Source of the DNA: Petaurus breviceps papuanus
Taxonomy: Eukaryota > Chordata > Mammalia > Diprotodontia > Petauridae
Assembly: GCA_028583685.1 (NCBI GenBank)
Contig: JAMXIF010000022.1
Coordinates: forward strand, 1,104,305 to 1,168,304
Direction of reading: 5' to 3'
Length of the DNA stretch: 64,000 nt
A model generated the notes under the pieces. That model did no database searches, was not told the DNA's origin, and saw only the letters and a list, made by a program, of their open reading frames with translations. This document shows, piece by piece, positions 22,616 through 32,919 of this stretch (positions within the stretch are counted from its first letter, which is position 1; each line of letters begins with the position of its first letter). The position numbers and the translations under genes are program-made.

Positions 22616-22835
22616 GTGCTGTTATTGTTTGTCCTTCATTCTTAATGAGGATCATGACATCGGGAACATGATGTCATGGCTTACAAGTGAATTGGATTTA
22701 AGTGAGGTGGGGCTGTGCAAAGTCACTGACCTCACTATCTCCTCCAGAGCCACCCAGGTCCAGTGGCAAGATATAGATCAGGACAACTGGAGAGGGCCCC
22801 CAAGATATGATGTATGAGCTTAGAGAAGCCCCTAT
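22616..22835 (-). mobile_element. Retroelement sharing a 3' tail with the 40.5-kb LINE
   Basis: The + strand starts with 'tgtccttcattcttaatgagg' and continues 'cttacaagtgaattggattt', 'gctgtgcaaagtcactgacc' and 'ccagtggcaagatatagatc'. The start matches the antisense 3' end of the LINE at 40507 and a fragment at 53137. It may be a SINE that uses that LINE, or the 3' end of a related LINE. Confidence 0.6.
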
Positions 22836-22957
22836 CTGAGCCTTAGTTTCTCCTGAAATGTGATAGTTAGACAAGATTGACATTTTCAAAACACCTTTGG
22901 TCAAGGCATACACTCAGGCTTGAAAAACCTGTTTAGGCTGAGGGGTGTGTTGGAGAT

Positions 22958-23190
22958 AGCTAGCTGGTTCTTACATTTTCAATTTGAGCATTCACATCTC
23001 AGAAATGTACAAACTATAAACCATAAAGGCTTGCTTTATAACTTTATTGTTGACCTAGACTTAAGAAAGCAATGAAGAAAATGTTGATGATACAGATTAA
23101 ATTTAAATGTAGTTCCTACATGATTGACTAATTTCCACCCTTCCCCCATGCTGATTGTAAAATATTTTACTAGCACACCACTAGAAATTT
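22958..23190 (+). repeat. Unnamed interspersed repeat, copy A
   Basis: It shares with 44378-44600 the ordered blocks 'tagctg', 'tgagcattcacatctcagaaat', 'gacttaagaaagcaatg' and 'gaaaatgttgat'. The family is not identified. Its single-strand similarity over more than 200 bp is clear. Confidence 0.6.
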
Positions 23191-23959
23191 CAAAATGTAT
23201 GCTTTTGAAGGCCTCTTGAAGCCCTAATGATGGGGGGTTGGCAATAGGTTATACGGGAACTCTGAGCCTTTTCTGTGACTGGAATGCCTGTGATTCAGTC
23301 TGGAAAGAATTCAGTAGGCCCAAGCAGAGTTGGAGTCAAAATTGTAAAAGTTTATTGTTACACTTTGAATCGGTGTACTGTAATTGCCAAGGAAAGGCAA
23401 CTTCCCAAGGTTCAAAATACCAGCATAGGTGCTCTCCATTTTATTCAGTGACAAACCAAGAATAGAGAAGGTCAAAACATGACATCATTCAAAATACAGC
23501 ATTTACTAAGTGTGATTAAATAATCTCCAAGCACTACCCCACCCCAGGACCTTCCAATCATTCAATCAATTACAAAGTCTCTGTTCTAAATACTTCTCCA
23601 CCCCTAGGCTGTACCTTCATTTGGTCCATCACAGAGCACAAAAAGGTCAAAAGTTCCCCACCCCTGGATCACAATTGAATCTACCCCAGAGTTACATCAA
23701 GTTTAAGCACAGCACTTAATACCCAAATGGAGGTCTTTTCTTCATCTTGACAGGAATCAAGTTCTCAGCAATCTTAGTTCCTGGGGAGACAAGGCTTAGC
23801 AAGGCCACAAGATACATTGCCAGTCCCTCCATTAATTCATCCCCTGTCTGTAGAACAGTCCTAGAACCCCTGAAAACATTAGCAAAACCCTCTCCTAGGA
23901 TTTCTGTAAACATACAACAAGAAAATCCTTCTTCAAGGCTTCTGAACCAATAGAAAGGT

Positions 23960-24180
23960 TCCCAGACCCCTGCAACAACAGCACTGTCCTTCACCAGTGG
24001 ACAGTATTCACTCTGTCTGCAGGACAGTCTCCAGACCCCTGCAACAACAGCACTGTCCTTCACCAGTGGACAGTATCCACTCTCTGTCTGCAGGACAGTC
24101 TCAGGGCTTCTTAACCAAAAGCCGGGTTCCAGGACTTCTTCAACAACAGGACTGTCTTTCACCAGTGGACAAATCTGGCA
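23960..24180. repeat. Tandem repeat, about 69 bp unit
   Basis: The unit 'ccagacccctgcaacaacag' with 'cactgtccttcaccagtgg' starts at 23962 and 24031. A diverged third unit starts near 24129, spaced by about 98 bases because of an extra segment. It lies in the LTR-like region. Confidence 0.85.
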
Positions 24181-25148
24181 AAAGAACATCAAAACAGACA
24201 GACAAAGTACCAGCAAAACAGCCATGTCTCCTCAGTCCTTGGCAGCTCAGGGGGCAGGTCTCAAAAGTCCAGGGCAATTCAAAGCGGCCACCAGCAATTC
24301 TCTTAGTCTCTCTCTCTCCACGAGGTGCTGCTTCCAAAAAAAAGTTCTTCTGCCTCTCTCTTGTCTCTCCAAATCTACGTCACCAGCTCCTCCCAGTTCA
24401 GGACTTTCTTTTCACATCAACAAGTCCATCCCACAGGTGGGATTAACAAGCTCTGGGTTTTAACACACAATCAATTTGAAAACCAAGCCAATACAGGGGA
24501 ATCTTTAATTGCCATTACTATCACAATCGGGCAAGGGTCATTAGGGGACCTGAAAACTTAAAGAAGACATAGACATAGTTTTTAAGGAGTTTAGGTGGTA
24601 AATTAAGTGTCAATTATGCTAAGTAGGTGAGTAAGGGTGGGATTAGGGAGGAGTTAAGGAGTGGTCAGTGCTTAAAGGGACATGCACTTTTAATGTCAAC
24701 TGCACAGGCGTATTGCCCATAATTCACTGGCAAATAGCCCAAGGGGAGGCTACCTGGAGGTGTGGTTTTAGGCCTGAAATGCCACTAAGTCAGCTATCGG
24801 TCAAGAGCTGACTGAGAAGTGCCTAGTTTGCCACCCATCAGTGTCATGTTTAACAAGATGGATGTTGGGAACCAAGGCTAATGGAGACTCAGTGTGTATA
24901 ATTGGCTAAGGAGTTAACCTATAGATAGTGCTTTGAAGGATTCATGGGTGCAGCTGACCACTTACTAAGGGGAGATAACATTTGCCTAAGCTAAAATGTT
25001 TATAGATGGTTTAGTGAAGGATTCATAGGTGTAGCTTGTTATTGTTCCAAGCACAGATAAACAATTCATGAGTTGTTGCTGGGCAGAGTGCTAGCAGGGG
25101 GAAGGGGCAGAGTTAATGCTCTGAGGCTGGGGAGGGGGGAAATGTGAT

Positions 25149-25235
25149 TTTGCAGACTGGTTTTACAGATTGATTTTACAAACTGATGTTACAAATTGAT
25201 ATTACAAATTGACTTTACAAATTGATTTTACAGAC
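25149..25235 (+). repeat. 13-bp minisatellite
   Basis: Six or seven imperfect copies of a ttacaaattgatt-like unit lie in tandem, varying at a few positions (ttacagattgatt, ttacaaactgatg, ttacaaattgata). Confidence 0.9.
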
Positions 25236-25319
25236 ATAGATCCCAAGCACCCCATGACTAACATTTTTCGTTCTGTATTCTAAGATCACTTCTCCCCCTT
25301 AAGATTCTGTTGTATTCAA

Positions 25320-25500
25320 AGATCCCTCCTAGATTTGATATTCTAGGTCAGGGCCCTGAGGTCCCACGTAGCCTTCTAGGTCCTTGAGTGCAGCCTTTTG
25401 ACTGAGTCCAGGTTTTACAGAACAAATTCTTTTATTAAGGGGATTTGTTCTGTGAAGTTTGGTTTAAGAACCTAGAACCTAGGTTCTCTGGTCCCTTCTG
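25320..25500. mobile_element. Palindromic DNA-transposon remnant
   Basis: A perfect 11-bp inverted repeat (acagaacaaat at 25417-25427, atttgttctgt at 25443-25453) extends imperfectly to about 25408-25462. The outer sequence 'ccttctaggtccttgagtgc' is typical of a widespread mammalian palindromic MER element. The family name is uncertain. Confidence 0.55.
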
Positions 25501-25889
25501 AGTCTAATATGTTCTATGTTCTAAGATCCCCCTCCCAATCTTCTCATTCCATTGGCTGTGACTTCCCTCAGCTCAGACTGGCTATATTAGAAGATTAATG
25601 GTTCACTGTGAGGAAAACACTTAGACGAATCTAAAGAAAGGTGAACCAGAGCAAAGTATAGAAAGGGCTTTTCTTTCTCTAGCTTCTCATTTGATCCTTG
25701 GCCTAAGCCTTTGGGGAAGGTCATAGCATAACTATGTTCACCCTCAGCTTAAAGATAAGAAATTGAGGCACCTACAGAGAGTCAGGGGCAGAACAGGGGC
25801 TACAGTGCAGGTCTCTTGATTCCAGAGCACACTTTGGATGACTCCCATAAGTTTAGGTGAGCACACTGGCCCCTGGGTCCAGGAATATG

Positions 25890-26175
25890 TTCATTTGCAA
25901 GCTACCAGACACGGAGAAGTGTTTGACTCACAGCTTAAAACCCAACGATGTTAATAAAAAATAAAATTGTTTAATTGCTGAGAAAGTGATTAAGTTAATA
26001 AAGCCATTCTCTCCATTTAGCGAACTCAATGAAAATGTCCAATTAATTTAACTGGTGTGTATGTGTGTGTGTGTGTTTTAAATTGAAACTATTAACTTAG
26101 CATGAAAGCTTGGGGTCTTTAGTAAATTATTTATCTTCCCCATCCTAAGCACTTTTTTTCCTTCCCAAGAGGAAT
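25890..26175. promoter_or_regulatory. Candidate conserved AT-rich element
   Basis: The sequence is rich in homeodomain-type cores (gtttaattgctg, gattaagttaataaagcc, tccaattaatttaac) and resembles no repeat known to me. A short (TG)n lies at 26058-26077. This is inference from motifs. Confidence 0.22.
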
Positions 26176-26231
26176 CATGGAGGTAGCTTTAAGCTATATA
26201 TCTGCTGTTATATATATCCGCTGAAATTTTA

Positions 26232-26410
26232 GCATGATGAGTAGACCTGAGAGTCAAGAGACCCGAGGTCCTGGTCCCAGCTCAGTCACTGCCATGCTGT
26301 GTTGCCTTGGTTGAGTTAACTCCTCTCTCTGGGACTCAGTTTCTCTATCTGCAAAATGAAGTGATCTCAGAGGTCCCTTCCAGTTCTGATATTGCACTGT
26401 AGTTCTGTAT
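26232..26410 (+). repeat. MIR-type SINE
   Basis: Blocks are 'gcatgatgagtagacctgag', 'ggactcagtttctctatctgc' and 'gatctcagaggtcccttcc', the 3' variant also seen at 9140. Confidence 0.5.
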
Positions 26411-26929
26411 TTAAGGCTGAGAAACAGGCATTCTAAGGTCCCCTCATTGTGGCTTTTGTCTGCAGTGCCAGCCTGAGTGTCCTTGCCCTACTGTTCCTCG
26501 TGGATCCCTTATGAGAAGACAGATCTAAAGCTTCAGCCCAAGGATGGTCATGTGGCATTCCTGTTTTACAGTCTCCAGGCTGCTTCCTTATCTTCCTCCA
26601 CCTCTCCTTCCTCCTCTTGAACCATGTGCCACCACTAGCCGTCCTCTTTCTTCGGACCCTTCTCTTTGTACCATGAGCTCCTAAAGTAAGAGTGTTGCTA
26701 GGGCAGGCATCTCACCATGGGCCCAGGTGTCTGGCTGGACTATGGGAAGGAGGGAGCTCAGCTCTCTCCCTTCCCTGGGGCCCCATGAAGCCCATTTTCA
26801 ATCCTAAAATGGCATAACTTGAAGAGACCTTAGAAAATCAGAATGCCAGACTTGGAAGGGACTTGAAACATAGAACATGGCCTGCTGGAGCCTGTACAAG
26901 AAGGAGCCTTTGAACCAGGGGAGGCTAGG

Positions 26930-27065
26930 ACATAATGGAAACAATACGGGGTATGGAGGCCTGGGTCAAGTCCTGGTTTGGCTACTTTCAAGTAAGTCCC
27001 ATCACTTCCCTAGGCCTCAGTTTTGTCATCTGTGAAGTTAGGGTGACCCATGTGTGATGAGAGAG
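26930..27065 (+). repeat. MIR-type SINE fragment
   Basis: It contains 'gtcaagtcctggtttggc', 'taggcctcagttttgtcatc' and 'gtgaagttagggtgaccc'. Confidence 0.4.
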
Positions 27066-27144
27066 TTGGAAGTGGCCAGCTTTTAGCTCGATTCAAGCTC
27101 AGAAGCTACCTCCTATGTGAACCCTTTCTATGACCCTTACCTTC

Positions 27145-27420
27145 TACCTAGGCAGCTGGGTGGTAGTTGATAGAGTATGAGACCCAGAGTTGTGAAGACA
27201 TGAGTTCAAATCCAGTCTTAGACACTAGCAGTGTGACCTTGGGCAAGTCACTTTACTTTTGTTTCCTCATCCATAAAATGGGAATCATAATAGCACCATT
27301 ATCACAGAATCATTGTGAGGATTAAATGAAATAACAAATGTATATTATAAATCATAAATAGCTTTATTATAGAAGTGCTTGGCACATAGTAGGTGCTTAA
27401 CATAATGCTTGGTCCCCCAT
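27145..27420 (+). repeat. MIR copy, near full length
   Basis: All landmarks are present in order: 'agctgggtggtagttgatagag', 'gagttcaaatccagtc', 'gtgaccttgggcaagtcac', 'cctcatccataaaatggg', 'cattgtgaggattaaatg' and 'gcttggcacatagtaggtgc'. Confidence 0.8.
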
Positions 27421-27850
27421 CCTGCTTTCTTCCATTCTCCCCAGTTGCTATAGTTCCTCGTCCGCTGAAATTCCTTTTTATTTACTTATGTGTGTATATG
27501 TCCTTTGCCCTAGGAAGGATGTGATAGAATGGGTGCAGCATGGGACCTGGAGTCCAGAAAGGGCTCGGTCCAAATCCTGCCTCAGACACTAGCTAGGCCT
27601 TCAGGCCAGTCATTTCACCTTCCTCAGCTTCAGTTTCCTCATCTGTAAAATGGGAGTAACATTAGCAGGATGCTGTGATCAAATGGAGTGACCGGCAAAG
27701 AGCTTTCTGAATCTTAAAAGGCCAATTATTATTGTTATCACTAGTTATCCCTGTGGGTGGGGGCTATTGTTTTTTGTGTTGCCAGCACAGTGTCATGTCT
27801 TGTACATAGGAGCCCCTTAATAAATGCTTGTTGGACTGAATTGAATTCAG
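27421..27850 (+). mobile_element. L2 LINE 3' end containing a MIR
   Basis: L2 sequence ('ttccattctccccagttgc', then 'ccttaataaatgcttgttgg' near 27820) is interrupted at about 27516-27740 by a MIR with 'cagtttcctcatctgtaaaatggg'. The order of insertion is clear because L2 resumes after the MIR. Confidence 0.6.
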
Positions 27851-28215
27851 TCCCATCACTTAAATCTGTGGGGGGAGAAAACTGAAGTTCTTAAAGGCTT
27901 GGCCAGTAAAGTCAATGCCCTGACTGACAGCTTTGGGTCAGGCAGAGAGCAGCGGATGAGAGGCTGAATGATGGGCATCTGGGGAGAGCCGCAGCCCCAG
28001 CCTTCCCACGCTGTAGACTTCAGGGCTAGGCCGAGACAATGGGACTGGGCCTTCTACAGCATCCCTGTCTCTTCTCTTCCCATTCCCTCAAAGAGGGGGT
28101 GTAGGGAACAAGTGAGGACAGGGAAGGAGGGAGGCTATGTGGGCCCCTCCCCAGAAAAACCTGGTTTCTGAATCTGACACCATCACGATCCCAAAGGGCA
28201 GCTGAATCCTTCAAG
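27851..28215. other. Unassigned sequence
   Basis: No repeat or gene is recognised. Short ORFs on both strands lack support. Confidence 0.3.
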
Positions 28216-28219
28216 CTCC

Positions 28220-28420
28220 CTCCTTTCTAGATTCATGCCTTGGTCTCCCACATACCCCTGCAGCCCCCTTTCAGGGGGCTGCTGGAGAAAGCTTCTGGTT
28301 TAAATATAGAAGCCGAGACCAGCTGTAGTGTGGCTCACTCTCCCTCCCCTGACAAATTCTGCTGCTCCCTCCTCGCTGGTTATTTTAAACCAAGAAGACC
28401 TCTTCCCATTTTGTCTAACC
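28220..28420. promoter_or_regulatory. Candidate enhancer with MEF2-like site, E-box and hairpin
   Basis: TTAAATATAG at 28300-28309 fits the MEF2 consensus YTAWWWWTAR. An E-box CAGCTG follows at 28320-28325. A 9-bp perfect hairpin with a 3-base loop (cagccccct ... agggggctg) sits at 28261-28281. The stretch is not a known repeat. Function is an inference. Confidence 0.28.
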
Positions 28421-28749
28421 CTCTGTCTCTGGGCAGAACCAAATTTAGAACAACTTCAGATCCAGAAGACATATCTTTTTGAGATGGAGACATGGTCCCT
28501 GCCTCTAGGGAGCCCCTGGTCTGAGGGGGAGACAACCTTCCTGGGATATGAGCCTAGCTTTTCTGACTCCAAATCCAGGACTTTATCCTTGAACCCTTAT
28601 TTTTGAGGACATTATAAAAGGAAGGGTGGGGGGAATCTTCCTATCCCCTTTCTCTTATCCACACCTTATTTCTCACCCAACAATAGGCTCCAGTGGTTTG
28701 GCTCCTGCTGGCAGATTTACACAGATGGGAGTTTCTAAAAAGCCCATTA

Positions 28750-28975
28750 TAATCCCAGACTGTCAGAGCTGGAAGAGACCTTAGAACACAGAATAAAGAC
28801 TATCAGCCCCAGAAGGACTTCACAAATCACCTTGTCCAACCCCCACATTTTAAAGATGGACCAAAAAGACAGGATGTGATTTCTTCAAGGTCACCCAGTG
28901 AGACACTGATTAGAGGCAAGACAAAAACCCAAATGTTTCAAAACTCCCATCCTGATACTATACCATGATGCTGCT
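28750..28975 (-). repeat. MIR3-like repeat
   Basis: It has 'agctggaagagaccttag', 'cttgtccaacccccacattt' and 'ttcaaggtcacccagtgag', antisense to MIR3. Confidence 0.5.
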
Positions 28976-29599
28976 TGCCAATATCGTTGAAGAAACAGGC
29001 CGAATGTAATTGGAGCCTGGAAAGATGGAGGAGGAGGTCTTTGGATAGGGCAAGGAGGAAAGGGGGTGCAAAAAAAAAAAAAGCAGAAGCTTCCCTCCCT
29101 AGGATGTCTTGTTGGAAAGTTGACAGGACCAAAGAGTTTTTTAAATTCCTTGTGGGCTTGGTTGCAGGGATGGTGCCAAAGTCTATGGTTTTCTGAACCA
29201 TGTAAAGTTCTACCCCCAGGGATGACTGATTATCTACAGTAAATACACTGATTATACTTTCCTACAGCAGCAATGTCAGGTTTTTAATTACAAAGTTGGG
29301 GAGGTCCCAGTTCTGGGATAGGGTGACCCTAGGTACTGTTCGATGCTATAAGGGAATGTCCCAAAGTCACAAGCAGGGATGGCAAGGACTGATGATTCCT
29401 CCTGAGCACAGTTCCCAGTTGTGTGACCCCAGGCTTCATCCCTCTCAGCCTCAGTTTCCTGAAAAGATAAAAATCCTTGCACTTCTTCCTTTACTCATTT
29501 ATTGTGAAACTGAAATAGTGAAGAAATGGGAGCTGTTATTTTCCTTCAACACCTCAAAGATCTATCCTTTTCATTTTCATCTTGCTAGTACCTAACACG
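28976..29599. other. Unassigned sequence
   Basis: No gene or repeat family is recognised, apart from a short A12 run near 29070. Confidence 0.3.
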
Positions 29600-29930
29600 T
29601 GTTTGAATTAAATTGGGCAAGAGACATTGCTAGGTGGTTTGGAAGATACCTGGAGGAGATTATCTAGTTGGAGATAAGGAAACATGAAACAATTAGAGAA
29701 CAGCACAAGATGATTTATAATTTCTGGGTCATGTGCTACTTTACTGTGAGTTCAGAATAGTGAGAAATCTGCGTAGGCTGGAGTATTTGAGGAAGTCTTC
29801 GAGGAAGATAGAGGATGAAAGCTAAGCCTCATAAAATGGATGGGATTGGGACAAGTGGAAAAGAGGAGGAAAGTCACTCCAGGTGGATGAGCAGCATAAT
29901 CAGGCCATGGAATTGGAAACTAGAAAGCTA
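29600..29930 (-). mobile_element. Possible L2 fragment
   Basis: Wording such as 'gaggaagtcttcgaggaag' and 'agctaagcctcataaaatgg' resembles the antisense L2 segment that precedes the L2 3' landmarks at 30700. It is strongly diverged. Confidence 0.3.
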
Positions 29931-30139
29931 TGTTTATTTGTATGGGGCAGGAGCCTTGACAATGGCTTGTCCATATGCGAGGCTCATGATCAATAGAATG
30001 AGAAAACTTCCCCTCCATAGTAATCCTTCTGGGTTGTCCCTAGACCCCTGAGGATAGAAGCAACCCAAACTCTAGGGATCCAACCTGCCAGTGTTAGTGG
30101 AGGTTGGGTAAGTAAGTCTAATAATTGTGCTACACATAG

Positions 30140-30320
30140 AAAGCATTTCATATTAGAAATCAGAACCAAAATGGACCTCCTGGTGACCTTGTCCAATTTC
30201 CTCATTTTACAAAGAAGAAAACTAAAACCTGAGCTTACATAGGTATTAAGTATCAGAGGTAGGATTTGAATCCAATTCCTCTGATTCCAGAACCAGTTGT
30301 TTTTCCATATTGCCACCCTC
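30140..30320 (-). repeat. MIR copy
   Basis: It contains 'cctcattttacaaagaagaaaac', 'gaggtaggatttgaatcc' and 'agttgtttttccatattgcc'. Confidence 0.55.
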
Positions 30321-30512
30321 TGTAATCTGTTTGTTGAAGTGAATTAAATAGAATTGGCATCTCAACCAAACTTGACAGTGATAATAATTTTTTGAACTTT
30401 TGTTTATAACTCCTATCTCAAAATTGTCCATTGACAAGCATTAAACTTACTAAACTTTATGAAATTTAAGTTTTATTAAATCATTATTAAATGTTATTGT
30501 TAAAATTTATTA

Positions 30513-31925
30513 AACTTACTATATGCCAGGAGCTCTGCTAAGCACCAGGGATACGAAGAAAGATAAAAAACATGGTCCCAACCCTCAAGGAACATTCTAA
30601 TGTGCAAATGGTCTTGCATCCAAGAAATATATGTTGCAAACTGCAAACTGGTGGGGTGGGAGGGACCAGGCCTCTTGAAGGGTTTGATTCTTGAAGGAAT
30701 CCAAGGAAGCTAGGAAATTGAGATGAAGGATAGCATTGCAAACATGGGGGGAAGAACTATTTCAAATGCACAGTCAGGAGGTGGAGAGTCCTATGCAAAG
30801 AAAATAACAATGAGGTCAATGTAGTTGTATCTTAGAGTATGTAGAGGCAAGTCAAGTGAAAGAAGATTGAAAGTAAGAAGAGATCAGGTGCTTGTGCATG
30901 GCGCTAAATGCCAAGCAGAAGATTTTATGTTGTTGTTGTTCAGTCATTTCAGTTGTGTCTGTCTATTCTATTTAGGGCTTTCTTGGCAAAAATACTGGAG
31001 TGGCTTGCCATTTCCTTCTTGAGGAACTGAGGCAAATTAAGTGACTTGCTCAGTGTCACACAGCGAGTAAGTGTCTGAGACCAGATTTGAACTCAGGTCC
31101 TCCTGACTCCAGCACCAGCATTCTATCTACTGTTTTCACCTAATTGCTGAAGAGAATTTTATATTTGACCCTAAAGGCAATAGGGAGAGATGGGAGTTAA
31201 TTGAGTGTGGGGGAGAGGGGGAAGAAAAAGAATGAGAAAGACAGAGAGAGAGAGAGAGAGACAGAGACAGAGAGAGATGGTTAGTCCTACACTGGCAAAT
31301 CACTTCAACAGTTGGATGGAGAATGGATAGTAGTGGGGAGAGACATTAGGCAGAGAGACCAACCAGCAAGTGGTTGCAACAGTCTAGGTGTTGGGTGATG
31401 AGAACCGGTACAAAAGGTGGTGACTCTGTGAGTAGAGAGAAGAAGATGTATAGAAGAGATGTTGTGAAGGTTAAATTTTATGGCATTTGCCAGCCCACTG
31501 GACACATGCAGTGAGAGGGAGTGAAGAGCCCGAGAGACCAGTGGTGCCTTTGACAGTAACCAAGTTGGGAAGAGGAGAAGATTCAGAGGGATAAGTTCAG
31601 TTTTGAATGTGGTGAGTTGTAAGTGCCTATGGAACATCTAATTTGAGCTTAGACAGGAACTCAGCTGAAAAACTGAAGGCTGGATATATAGATCTGGTAA
31701 TCTGCAAAGAAATCATAGTTGAATCCATGGGAGATGATGAGCTCACCAAGTTAGACACTACAGAGCTAAAATAGAAGAGGGTCCAGGAAAGAGATTTGGA
31801 GGACACCCCCATTTAATCAGTGTGACCTGGATCATGGTCCAGTAAAGGAGACTGAGGAATGTTCAGACAGGTAGGAGAAGAACCAGGAGAGAGGAGAGAG
31901 AGTATCCAGGGGAAGAGAGTGATTG
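30513..31925 (-). mobile_element. L2 LINE, long copy with a SINE insertion
   Basis: Antisense L2 runs from 'actatatgccaggagctctg' through 'aatgccaagcagaagatttt', 'gaccctaaaggcaataggg' and 'gtggttgcaacagtctagg' to 'gaagaaccaggagagagg'. A CORE-SINE splits it at about 30929-31144. A short (GA)n tract lies at 31240-31275. Confidence 0.7.
30929..31144 (-). mobile_element. CORE-SINE with RTE-like tail inside L2
   Basis: It reads 'tgttgttgttcagtcatttc', 'ttcttggcaaaaatactggag' and 'tgctcagtgtcacacagcg'. Host sequence resumes with agagaattttat, matching agaagattttat on the left, a probable target duplication. Confidence 0.7.
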
Positions 31926-32605
31926 TTACTGTAAAATACTACAGAGAATCAGTTAGTTGCTGGTGTGTGTCCTATCTCACTGGTTTAGGAGCTTTCTGAT
32001 GCAATGACAAGGTTTTATTGGTCATTTCTTCTTATTTAGGGGCTCATTGGGTACTTGATGGTTAAATTCATAAACTGCAACTTGAAACAGGTGTTTATAA
32101 TGGTGGCCCATGCTGGCTTTGTCCATCCATCTCCATTCCAGATGTTAGTTGGGTAAGATATAATAGGAATTCTGAGGGTAGTAATATTGGGTGGTAGAAA
32201 TATTCAAAGAGATTTGGACATTTTATGCTTTTAAATGAATTTATATTTTATCAAACTATATAGACTTGAAGTATATGAGATATATTATTTATTCAGGCTC
32301 CAGATATTGTTTGCTTGTTGATTATATTGAGTCATTTAGTGAGATGACTACTGTTTTTCTGCTACTTTCAGAGATTAACAGTCTGCTTGAAGTCATGAAA
32401 GTTCTTGGAACAAGGAATTAACACAAATATATAACACAGCCCAAGACACAAATGATCAAACACTTCTTAGAAGAAGATTCAGAAACGATTTACTATTTGT
32501 CAAATCATTGGCAAATTGAAACAACTCTGAGGTTTTACATCTCATCTAACAAACTGGGAAAGATGATAAAAGATGGAAATAGTCAACATTGAGCTGAAGG
32601 AAGAC
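31926..32605. other. Unassigned sequence
   Basis: AT-rich sequence without a supported gene or a repeat that I can name. Confidence 0.3.
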
Positions 32606-32622
32606 AGGAACAGTGATAAATT

Positions 32623-32768
32623 GTTTTTATTTTTTTTGCTATGAGACAATTGGGGTTAAGTGACTTGCCCAGGTTTACACAGCTAATAATTGTCTGAGGC
32701 TGGATTTGAGCCAGGTCCTCCTGACTTCAGGGTTGGTGTTTTCTCTACTAAGTCATCTAACTGCCCCC
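32623..32768 (-). mobile_element. tRNA-derived marsupial SINE
   Basis: The antisense element runs from a T tract and 'caattggggttaagtgacttg' to 'catctaactgccccc'. A 13-bp target duplication flanks it: acagtgataaatt (32610-32622) and acagtgatacatt (32769-32781). Confidence 0.85.
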
Positions 32769-32919
32769 ACAGTGATACATTATTGGTGGAGTTGGGAACT
32801 GGTTCAACCATCTTGGAAAATAATTTGGAATTATCTGTAGGGGGAAGTGACCAAAATGTCCATACTCTTTGACCCAGAGATTCTACTGCCAGGTCTAGCA
32901 TAGTGGTTTACTGGGCACT

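Larger units (their letters stand above)
23265..25265 (-). mobile_element. Long LTR-like fossil
   Basis: In the antisense direction an 'aacaataaacttttacaatt' stretch near 23350 is followed by 'gactccaactctgcttgg', the layout of an LTR poly(A) signal and U5. Upstream (rightward) lies about 1.9 kb that may be U3, with direct repeats of about 69 bp at 23960-24180 and a 13-bp minisatellite at 25149-25235. It is unclear whether it is one LTR or several elements. No paired LTR or internal retroviral region is recognised. Confidence 0.4.

Noticed and set aside
28938-29201. Overlapping frames of 87 and 73 codons on opposite strands
   Set aside because: No domain, signal or codon bias supports either one, and both cross an A-rich run.
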